DNA from: Aaosphaeria pasadenensis
Taxonomy: Eukaryota > Ascomycota > Dothideomycetes > Pleosporales
Assembly (NCBI GenBank): GCA_022813625.1
Contig: JAKLMB010000001.1
Span: 1,364,001 to 1,428,000, forward strand
Reading direction: 5' to 3'
Length of the DNA: 64,000 nucleotides
Part shown: positions 23,358 to 32,899 of the stretch, in pieces
Numbering within the stretch: the stretch's first letter is position 1
Layout of the letters: every line of letters begins with the position of its first letter
Notes under the pieces: model-generated
The model's database searches: none
What the model saw: only the letters and a program-made list of their open reading frames with translations
What the model was told of the DNA's origin: nothing
Position numbers and translations under genes: made by a program

Positions 23358-26215
23358 CTATCGCAAATCATGGATATCTAAAGTGGTGGCCTCGTCTATA
23401 GGTGTGGATAACAGTCCCCGTTCCTCTGCATCTTCCTCTTCTCTATCCTCCCGCACAGGACCTCTACCATAACCCGCATCCTCGTCTCTATCCTCCATAC
23501 CGTTCATTACGTACCATACATCCTTCTTCGTAAGCAAGCCCTTGAGCATGCCACGATCAACGAAGAGAAGATAACGCAGGCCCAGTTTCTGAAACATGTT
23601 CAGTGTGAGCTGGAAGCTGGCCTTGTAATTGAGCGTCATTGGAGTTTGATCCATCCAGGGGCGAAGGTCGAGTGAATTAGTAGGGTCTGACAAAGGTTGA
23701 TGGGAGAAGTATGCCTCAGTCTCTGCGGAAAGGTTTCTAGGTGGGGAGAGAGCTGTTGATAGAGCGTAAGCAAGCTCTGTGCGGGAAATGTAGCCAAGAA
23801 GTAGAGCATCGCGACTGCTATCAATGACAGGAAAGCCACGATAATGCTGTTGTGATAAAAGGAGCTGCAATGACTGAACAGTGTGACCTGTTGCAGTGAT
23901 GACGTTCAAGTCTTCAGTGCGAGTCATCACCTGCGAAGCCGGGACATCGGGGATCGCGTCGCCCTCATCGCGGTTATCTAGATAGGGATATCCGTTGACA
24001 TGGATCCATGATTCGTAGATACTGCGTGGAGAGATTGCATCTCCTATCCATTTGCTGAGCATGACCGCAATCATGATGGGTAGGACATAGCTCAGGGCAC
24101 CTGTGAGTTCGAACATGATGACGACAATGGAAACAGTCATTCGCGACACCCCTCCGAGAGCCGATGCTGCTCCAATGATAGCATATGTACCCGGTGTTAC
24201 GCAAGGTACGTCTGGCTCACACGAATTAAAGATGAACAGACTGGGCCAAGCTTCCTGTACGACCTGGACAGAGAGTCCAACGGCACGACCGTACAATCCC
24301 CCAATAGCCATGGATGGAAGGATGATGCCGGCGGGTATTTGAAGGCCAAAAGTGAACCCCGCAAGAATGATGCCAATCAGGGCTGATATGAGTAGTAGTG
24401 TTATGACACCAGTGTTGGCCCTTCCAGACTTGCACAGGCCGAGCGTGTCCTCTGTCAAGTCAATGCATTCCGCAAAGAGCACATGTACGAGCTCAGACGC
24501 CTGCGCTCTCATAAATTTAACCGGGTAATTGATCAGAGCTGTGACCAATGTGACCAGTACGACTTCCGTAACCGGCCCTTTGAGGTAAGTCCTGTTCTTC
24601 CTCCACTCAGCAATTGACATGTTCAGCTTGATAAAAAAGCCTCCAAAGAGACCTCCAAGAATTCCGAGAAAGGCAAATGGTACAATCTCGAAGTTGTGCC
24701 AGCCGCTGTGATAGGTGACTTGGTATAGAACGAGCTTGCCTGTTCGAAATGGGTTGAAGCCTTGGAGAGTGACAGCAGCTACCATGGCACACACAAAGCT
24801 TTGCCACATGGTCTTATCGGGGAAGTAGTACGACAACTGCTCCAAACTAAAAAGCACGCCGCCAATAGGAGATCCAAAAGCGACTGAGATGCCCGCCGCT
24901 GCTGCTGCCGAGAAAATCTCGCGTTTTCTTGCTGTGCGAAATGGTTAGCTATGTCATTATAGGAAAATAGGAAACTAACCTTCGTTCCCGTTGACATTGC
25001 TGAAAAGCTTCATGAACAAGTTTGCGCAACAGCATGCAACATGGACAAGAGGCCCTTCTTTTCCTAGCCAAAGGCCAGATGCAACAGCAAAGCACTGCGA
25101 CTATTAGTACCCAAATTCGATGAAACCGCCAAAATTGTCTGCATACCAGACCTAGAGTCTTAATCAAAAGTGTCCACCCCCCTAAAAAGCGTCGGATGAC
25201 GAAACCACCCAGAACAGTCTTGACTTCTGCGATACCACTGTGTTTGGCATAGGTCGAATATTCTCGGACTAGGATACTAGCACACGCCGCGAAAAGGATC
25301 TAGCAACATGAGCGTTTGGCGATTGCGGGAGGGGAGTGCCACTTACAGAAAATACAACGAAGAAGATATACTCTACGATCCAACTGCCTACCTCGGAATG
25401 AATGCCCAACGCATTACTCCACGGATGCCAGTCGTGGCATTGTGAAAGCTCCGAATAGCCCCAGCAGCAGAACGCCTTATTCAGATAAAATCTTCCGTCA
25501 CCTTCTACGTTACTGCAATATCCAGTTTTCAAGTCTCCTAGCCAATCGCCGGAAATATCGATGAACGCTGCAATAGTTCCGGACAAGAGGCCTGCTGCCA
25601 CAAGGATAATCCAGACTTGACTTGCATCTGCAAGTTGTTTGATCGAGCCGAGCACACCTGTCGCACTCGAGTATAGATAGCGTAGACGCTGCCTCTCTTT
25701 CGCATATTCAAATATCCAGTCGATTGCAGTGAGATCATCGTAGCCTACGCGGCGACCTGGACCCTCGACGTACCAGTCAAGCCCCGTGGCATCTTTTGCA
25801 TCCTGGGGATGGTGACCCGCATTGGCTGGATTGTCAAGATAGTTCAATATAAGCTCGGTGGAATCGTTTGGGTGCGAGCCCGTTCTGAGGTGCGGTAATC
25901 TCGGTTGAGGTGAGCGAGGTACTGGGGATTGTCGGTTTGGAGACGAGAGGAAGCTTCTGATTGAGAAGGGTGTGGACGCGGCTTTCTGCTTTCTTTTGAA
26001 AGACACTCTGAATGTTTGTCGTTAGTCCCATATACCGAAATATATATTACGTAGCCTTACTGTTCAGGTAGTTCATGATCAAGCGGATCCTCCCCTAGCA
26101 GTCCCTCGTCCTCGTAATCGCTCTCATCTTCGACGGAGGGATGGTGGTTCGGCGCACGACTGGAGGAAGCTTCGGCCTGTCCACGTGTGGGCTGGCTTGA
26201 CGATGAGCTGGACAT
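23358..26215 (-). CDS. CLC-type chloride channel/antiporter with CBS domains
   Basis: Five exons, 26215-26061, 26007-25347, 25299-25147, 25094-24980 and 24931-23358, give 885 aa. It moves chloride, probably as a Cl-/H+ exchanger, across Golgi, endosome or vacuole membranes like yeast Gef1. The cytosolic N-terminus is Ser-rich and acidic. CLC hallmarks are 'HSGIAEVKTVLGGFVIRRFL', 'GLWLGKEGPLVHVACC' (gating Glu present, as in exchangers), 'GISVAFGSPIGGVLFSLEQL' and 'PAGIILPSMAIGGLYGRAVG'. Two C-terminal CBS modules follow: 'VMTRTEDLNVI ... FPVIDSS' and 'MTLNYKASFQLTLNMFQKLG', which may sense nucleotides. Two introns have TACTAAT or CTAAC branch-like sites. In the filter loop, the usual Pro of SGIPE is Ala here. 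Confidence 0.95.
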
Positions 26216-27001
26216 CCCCGGGAGTGTCAATAATCTGCGATCGCATCTTCATGCACGGGAATCTATAGAAGGGTCCAATGTCGTATTACGGGACGGTTGA
26301 GGTTAGGTCCATGAGGCTGAGACGCGGAGGACAAACAGCGCAAACATGTGGCGCCAAGCACAAACTCCGTTACCCAGGCACTCTGATTGGTCCAATTGCT
26401 TCCCTTTTTGGTGTAACGGACTCCCCTCCCCATACACAGTTCTTGACGAGGTACATACTACATAGGTACCTAGCAATAGGGACCTGGTATGTGTTAGTCC
26501 ATTCGAGCATATGGACACAAATCAATATTGCATATGCACAGAAGCATGATATACAAATCGAACAAAGTTAAACTCATTGCTCCTCTTGCCTGTACCCCTA
26601 CGATAGAGATTTGGGTAGTATTTTATGTTTGATCATAAGTACACTTTCATTACACCAGCCTACTTAGCCGTTCGTTCAGATTCGTGTGCAAAAGTTTGAA
26701 GTACAGCAGTGTTGATTCTTGTGATTAACATGTCTCTACGGAATCATCTGGACCTCCTATGACCATTGACGAAGGAAGTGAATGTACCATGCAGTGATTG
26801 ACAAGAACATTCATTCACTTTTAAGCCCCATTCACTTCTAAATCCAGCACCCACCAGAAATTACAACTTCTGCTTTCCCAAAAATACAACCAGCACATTT
26901 CGAAAATCCGAATACCCATCGAATTCCCGTCTAATCGAATAGAGACACTATCGACCAAGACCCAACCCTTACGACCAAATACACACAACACACCACCAAC
27001 A
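26216..27001. other. Divergent intergenic region
   Basis: Shared 5' region of the CLC gene (minus) and the small gene at 27002 (plus). No other gene seen; promoters for both genes must lie here. Confidence 0.5.
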
Positions 27002-27385
27002 ATGGGCACACCAGTCTCCAAACCCAAACCCTCAGTCAACTCCCAACCCGGCCAATCCTCCCACTTGAACGCACGCGTAACGACATTCCTCCACAACGAG
27101 CAAACCATCCGCATACACAGCTACATCGACGCATGCTATGCCCCATTCAAGAACCCAAATATGAGTCGCAAGGAGCGCGAGATAATTGACCTTGCGTTGG
27201 CGATCAAGCCGGATTACGAGGAGTTGTGTAGGGAGTTTGTGGCGAGGGATATGGTAGAACTAAAAGTTGTCGCGAAGGTGGGGCAGATGGCGGAGTGTCA
27301 TTTGAGATGGGTTAGGGAGGCTGTGGAGAGAGCTGATGCTAAGGAGAACGATGGGGGAAGAAGTTGGGGTAGCTTCAGGTTATGA
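27002..27385 (+). CDS. Small conserved-looking protein with possible N-myristoylation signal
   Basis: Intronless 127-aa ORF with a good start context (CCAACAATGGGC). The N-terminus MGTPVSKPKP fits the N-myristoylation pattern: Gly2, Ser6 and Lys7. Next come a disordered Pro/Ser/Gln stretch and a helical, charged region of about residues 25-115: 'QTIRIHSYIDACYAPFKN', 'MSRKEREIIDLALAIKPDYE', 'HLRWVREAVERADAK'. I do not recognise a family. If lipidated it would sit on the cytosolic face of a membrane; that is inference from the motif alone. The codon pattern and start context favour a real gene. Confidence 0.6.
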   Translation: MGTPVSKPKPSVNSQPGQSSHLNARVTTFLHNEQTIRIHSYIDACYAPFKNPNMSRKEREIIDLALAIKPDYEELCREFVARDMVELKVVAKVGQMAECHLRWVREAVERADAKENDGGRSWGSFRL

Positions 27386-27645
27386 ATAGAGGTAGAAAGG
27401 GTTGGCACAATGAGTATCCTGCGAGTGGTATGGCTGTATGTGGAGAGAACCACTGCCTCAAATTGTCAGGCCTCATGCGAATGATACAATGAAAGAATGA
27501 CGGCTCACTCAAGAACAAGATGAACTAAGGGTAAACGTATCGATGGGAAGGTTGGTTTGGTAGAAAAGCGATGATTCATACTTTCTTACACCTGAATTCG
27601 AATATATCCACGCCTTCGCTATGACCTCGTTACAATACATCGTCC

Positions 27646-28893
27646 CTACTCTTTATTGAAATCCACAACAGCCCGTCCAGCAATCTCACCCCTCCTAAGC
27701 TTCTGAACCGCCTCGTTGAATTGACTCAAACCATAAACGGTATAGATTGGCTTCAAAAGTCCCCTCTGCGCAAACTGCAATGTCTTGTCCACGTCCGCCA
27801 TGTTGCTCACCAAGGTGCCCTCAATACCCTGCTTCTTGAAGCAAAGCTGATTGGGATCTACATCAATGTGGAAAGTTCCAGCGGGCGGGAGACCAATGCA
27901 CATGACCCTACCTCCAATGCGGCCACCGAGTAGCGAGATGGATGAAGGGTAAGACTGGACAGCCGTGACGAAGACAGCATGCGCTCCGAGGCCATCGCAT
28001 ATCCTGATCACTTCAGCAGCGACATCAGAGACCTGCTTGAAGTCGATGAATTCTTCGGCTCCGGCCGTTTCAATGCAGAGTTTCTTCTTGTCCTCGCCGG
28101 TGTCGATGGCGATGGGTCGGAGTCCCATGGCTTTCGCCAATTGAATACCTTGCATACCGACACCGCCGCCCCCACCAGGGAAAACAGCCCAGTCGCCAGG
28201 CTTGAGGTTGGATTCTTTGATTGATGTGTAGATGGTTGATGCAGAGCACATAATGGGTCCGGCAATGTAGTCGCTCACACCGTCTGGGATGATGGTAGTG
28301 TAGCGCTCGGGAGATACTACATACTCCTTGTAAGATCCGTCACAGGTCAGTCCGGTGAGAACGGCTCCTGGACAATAGCACTCTTTATCTGTACGACAGA
28401 GTTCGCATGCCCCACTATTTAGTGTCAGCGAGCGCTGTACTTCGTACAACTCATCGGGAAGACTTGAACATACCAGGTGTCTTGAATAGGTTTTAGACCA
28501 GCTCGCATGCCTGGTTTCAGCGTTTTCACGGCGTCTCCAACTTTGACAATAACTCCGGCACCTTCGTGGCCTGCACACCTGACACCGAAAGTGCTCATCT
28601 TGGGCACCGCCCAGTCGTTGAGCATGAAATGAATGTCCGAGTGGCAGATTCCGGTAGCGTTGAGTTTGATGAGGACCTCATTAGGCTCTGTAATGGGTCA
28701 ACAATGGTATCTTCATCTCCCGGCGGTGAAGTGCAGCAATGGACGAGAGGCTCTAGAGTAGGTGATATGACGTACTGATCTCAGGAACAGGCACCATCTG
28801 GACTTCAACATGAAAGTCAGGTCCCTCATTTACGACAACACCAGCCCTGCATTCCTTCGGGATCTCAAAGGCAGGTGTCTTGTCGTCGGCCAT
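27646..28893 (-). CDS. Zinc-dependent alcohol dehydrogenase (MDR family)
   Basis: Three exons, 28893-28776, 28687-28474 and 28414-27646, give 366 aa. It oxidises alcohols or reduces aldehydes with NAD(P). Catalytic zinc ligands are in 'GICHSDIHFML' and 'AGHEGAGVIVKVG'. The structural zinc lobe is four Cys in 'TCGACELCRTDKECYC'; the first Cys codon is created by splicing. The cofactor motif is 'FPGGGGGVGMQGIQLAKAMG'. The length is typical. The protein starts MADDKTPAFEIPKECRA, with no targeting signal, so it is probably cytosolic. The ORF upstream of the last intron is out of frame and does not belong to the protein. Substrate not evident. Confidence 0.95.
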
Positions 28894-30164
28894 GATGTCA
28901 ATGTTATTGGTCTTTACAGAGTGTTTGTAGAGGTAAGAGCAAACAGCTTCAACTTCAATGATACAACCACTTAGACCAGCTAAATCGATGAGTTAAGTAG
29001 TTTTCGATAATGGAGCAAATGCCGATGGGTCCAATTGCCCTTTTATTCTGCCGAGGTGGGCCTCACGTGGACGTCGCCAATGGAAAGCATGATGCAGCTG
29101 TAAAGAATGTGCTAGGAATTCAACACCTCGGTTCTCATTCTAGCCAATACTGGGGGACCAAGACCTTTGAACACCGGCCCGTTTAGGGCATGATTCACAT
29201 CCACTGAATCGATCGCGTTGTACACTTCGTCAGGTCAAAGAGGGGCGTAGTTAGCTCTGTGTACCTGTGGAACTAGATTATCAGGCGGTTTCTCTCTGTT
29301 CGATAGTGGGGACGGCTGCGGGGAAGCTATGGAGAAAAGCGCAGAGGAGTATGCATACGAGGGTGTACATGTACCATTACGCGTAGTGTCCGGCACGGTG
29401 CATTAGTGCGGGGAAGAGGAAGATATCACTAGTTGCAATCGAGTTTCACTTGGACAGTCAATAATGGACCTTCATTATATACCTAGATACACTAAAGTAC
29501 GATAATGGTGGTACTAGTACAAAGTAATATAAATACGCTTGCTATATCAAGCTACAGCGTGTATTTTCATCTCATTAATCCCTGGCAAAGTTCTGCCATG
29601 TTGTTATGCAGCATACTTTATAAACCGGGATACGGTCACCGCGTACTAACTTGAAAGGGTATGTCGCAAGCCCATACTCTCACCAATTCCCTAATTTCGG
29701 AACAGATTATTCGTTTACAAACGTTCCGATTGTCTCTTGTAGACTTCTGCTCGCCTCCGTATACCTGCCTATATGTTTGTGTAAGCAAATTGAAACTAGC
29801 CTCCACAAGGGTGGGATTCGAGAGCAAGGCAGCATGAAAGTGTCTCGGTGTTGCCGTGCTTATGCCTAATAACTGTTATATGCATCGCTGAAATCACAAT
29901 CTGTGCCATCTTGGTTCATTTGTGTCGTACGTATGAATTCAGCAATCATGGACTTCGTATCTATTTCCTCTTGGTAGCCCATCCCACCCCTTCCTCAACA
30001 TCTCATATCTCGCTCGCCATGACTGCCTCGCTCCCTCCGACATCGCCGCTCCCTCTAGAGATTTGCGCAACGCTGTCGACAGTACAGTATCTCGTTGCCG
30101 CTTTTTGAAACACACAAACCAGGGATCCCGGCTGTAAATCCATCGACTATTACAACAGTATGTA

Positions 30165-30323
30165 CAGAGGGTTGGCACGTCGGGCTGGCCACCTGCTAGT
30201 GTTTATAGTTGATACAAGGTATAATACGTGCATCTACAACCTCTTATTTGCTATAAGGCAACTGATTAAGGTTAAAGTGTACATGATACTAGCAGGTGGC
30301 CAGCCCGACGTGCCAACCCTCTG
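30165..30323. mobile_element. MITE-like inverted-repeat element, copy 1
   Basis: A 159-bp element bounded by a perfect 36-bp terminal inverted repeat. The left arm starts CAGAGGGTTGGCACGTCGGG at 30165 and the right arm is its exact reverse complement ending at 30323. It is flanked on both sides by TA (30163-30164 and 30324-30325), the target duplication of Tc1/mariner-type elements. There is no coding capacity. The AT-rich interior differs from that of copies 2 and 3. It sits about 740 bases downstream (in the direction of transcription) of the stop of the glycogen-binding protein gene. Confidence 0.88.
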
Positions 30324-30527
30324 TACCTACTTCCCGATCATCAAAAGCAATATAAATGAGCTTTTCCCCTTTGGAATGCTCGCTACTCATCATCTAAAGC
30401 ACATACCAGACAGTAATACAGCAATCATCTCCAGTGGACAGCCATCCGACTTCAACTAGGATGTTATTATCATCATAATCTTCCAGGGTGGGGCCCACCT
30501 CAATGCCTTCAACCAGAAGAACATAGA

Positions 30528-30718
30528 TTAAATATCAGCAGTAGAATCAAGGATACCGTTAAGAAGGTCATCATCAGCTCCATTCTCTGTATCATTGGTA
30601 TCAATCTACCCCATATAATTATCAGATATGAGGTAAAAGAGTTCCCTTTCTCCTGAACTTTTATGATTCCTTAGGTATAAGGGCATATTGAAGTGTTTCG
30701 CGTTAATAATATCTTCCT
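30528..30718 (-). pseudogene. Short coding-like relic
   Basis: On the minus strand one frame reads 'EDIINAKHFNMPLYLRNHKS', continues to a TAG, then resumes in the same frame with 'NDTENGADDDLLNGILDSTA' and a second stop. The stretch is more protein-like than its surroundings but has no start or splice context. It may be a fragment of a decayed transposon or gene. Family unknown. Confidence 0.3.
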
Positions 30719-31063
30719 AGAGAGAAGATCGATAGTAAATGCACTGGCATCAAACTTGTGCAAATGCTGGCATTGCCCTAGGTCATCAGAAGTACAAATG
30801 GTCAGTGAATGTGAGGGCTGTATTCCTATGGGTGAACCAAGCTATAAATCCAGTCACAGTGGCAGCTAATCGGTGAAAGAAGTGACCGACACTGTGTGAT
30901 GATGCAGATGGAGTTCATCATACCACGATTGCCAAACAGAATGCTTTCTTCATCCATGCACTACCTGGAATGTCCAGTCCTGCGACACAGTACCCTTGTG
31001 AACAAACTCCTAACTCCTTGATCCATTGCCTCCGGTTCAGTCTGGTCGTAGGTTCCTTTGCTA

Positions 31064-32899
31064 TCACTGGCTCCGATAGACGTAATAGTAGACGGCGAAC
31101 GCAAGACCGACGACGAAAACCGCACTAGGCAGACCTCGTTAGAACCTCAAATAAAAACAATCATTTGAATCATGGAAAGCCACAATTGCTCCTTAGGGGC
31201 CTCTTCTCGCTACAGGATCGGGTATGTCTGTAGCGCTTACCGCGAAGCTCGGAAGCAGCCGGTGAAGATCCCCAACAGTGAGCTCATGCCGCGGCTCAAT
31301 CGAGTTCGTTGCTCTTTGGAGTCTTTCGTAGCAGCTATAGGATGCTGCTCGTTAGCCTTTGTGTCTTTCGAAGAGCCATGTGTATTTCCAGAACATAGAG
31401 TCATTTCTTCCTCTGGAGCAGTCTCAGTAGGGACGAGAGAATGATTGCGGAGGTTCAAGTCCTTCGTAGGAGTGTTGAGTGGTGCTATCGCGTCTTGAAT
31501 CCACGGAGTCTCGCCATAAACGACAGGAACACGCTCCTTAGCCGATACAGACTGGAGGGCGCAGGCTTTCTCATCACCTTCTTTGGTCTTGCTTGCCTCA
31601 AGTGCATCATGTGGGGCTATCGTGTCAGTGGGGGGATGTTCACCTGCATCCTCTGGCTCGGACGACCCTCCCTCAACCACAGCTTGCAGTGAGTCCTTGG
31701 AATATCCTCTAAGCATGTCGACAGAGACCCCTCTTGGTTGGACTAGAGTTGCCTGGCCGATACCGTGATTCTCCATAGCAGTAGGTGCCGAAGGGAGCGT
31801 GTAGAGCTGCTGAGAGATACTAGCACGCACAGTAGGCGCCTGTGCCATATTACTATCTTGAGAAGCACTTCCTGTGCCTGCACAACTCCATACGTCCAAT
31901 CCGTCGCGATTTGTATACCTGCCCCAGCCTGGAGTCGGTCTGTACAATCTGTACTGGGTGCTCGGTCCTGTTAAAAGTTGCTCGTGTGGGAAAAGGGGCA
32001 CATCATTCAAAAGCCTAGCTTCTCCAGGGTTTCCGGTATCAATAACATAAGAAGCTATGTTTTCAGGCCTGAAGGCAGGGGGCACGTCAAGCTCATCCGG
32101 CAAGAGGCATTCGAGTGCATCTTGTTGAGCGCGATCAAGATACTGCAGATCGTTCAGCTCGTCGCGGGTGGGAGAGTCAAACATCTCCTCTCGAATCGAT
32201 GCCATGCGGCCACGCTCTGGTGGTGACGGATAGCCTTCAGATATTGTACGCATGGGGCCTCGGGGTGGCGTAGATCTACTCGGTCTCCTAAAGCCTTGGT
32301 CCATCGCTTCGTAGTCAAACAAAGGGGCTGTCTCGGATACGTTGCTCGTAGGCTCCATTTCAGCAATTTCATGCTTGACAGGTGTGGATGGCTCAGTGAT
32401 ATGTTCCGGTTTCCCTTCTGCCATGTTTTCTTTGGGGACTTCAGGAGTATCGGATTCGAGACCAGGAGGTTGGGCATGTTCTTTGATCTTGTTGTGAAGC
32501 ATTGCGTCCTCTCCCAGGTTGGCCTCAACTTGCGCTAGGTCCGCCTTCGATGCTTGATCGGGACGCGACTCTTCGGGGCTCCCAACACGGTATACGTTGT
32601 TTCGGTTGCCGGCTTCATCAGTGTCTGAGATCTGTCAGTGATGTTCAGAGCTGCTCTAGAGGGACGAAATCACCTGTTTCCTCAGATTCATCCACAACCC
32701 ACTGACCATCACCGATGCGGATCTTGTACTGATAAATACCTTCTGCGACATTGTTGAAAGTGTAAGAGAAGACGATACTATCATACTCGCTCCTCTCGTT
32801 TGCACTCATCTGCAGGACCTGCCACTCCGGGTTGCTCATGGAGGACACAATGAACACAGGGCCTTGGACTCCAGGGTGTACAAAAGTGACCGTAGCCAT
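31064..32899 (-). CDS. Tail-anchored protein with AMPK-beta-type glycogen-binding domain
   Basis: Three exons, 32899-32674, 32624-31241 and 31124-31064, give 556 aa. The N-terminal 85 residues form a CBM48/AMPK1_CBM glycogen-binding domain: 'MATVTFVHPGVQGPVFIVSS', 'NPEWQVLQM', 'IYQYKIRIGDGQWVVDE'. Splicing restores its end 'TDEAGNRNNVYRVG'. A long disordered Pro/Ser/Glu-rich region follows. The 61-base last exon encodes 'AVFVVGLAFAVYYYVYRSQ', a single membrane helix at the extreme C-terminus. It should bind glycogen or starch-like glucan in the cytosol while held on a membrane. All three junctions keep phase. It lacks the kinase-complex C-terminal domain of a true AMPK beta subunit. Confidence 0.88.

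Larger units (their letters stand above)
28894..31063. other. Gene-poor region with MITE-like element and coding relic
   Basis: About 2.2 kb with no intact gene. It contains the inverted-repeat element at 30165-30323 and a minus-strand coding-like relic at 30528-30718. Base composition falls to AT-rich between 29450 and 30900. Confidence 0.5.

Noticed and set aside
27397..27410. AAAGGGTTGGCACA, similar to the MITE arm
   Set aside because: Only about ten bases match, there is no inverted partner nearby and no TA flanks; treated as chance.
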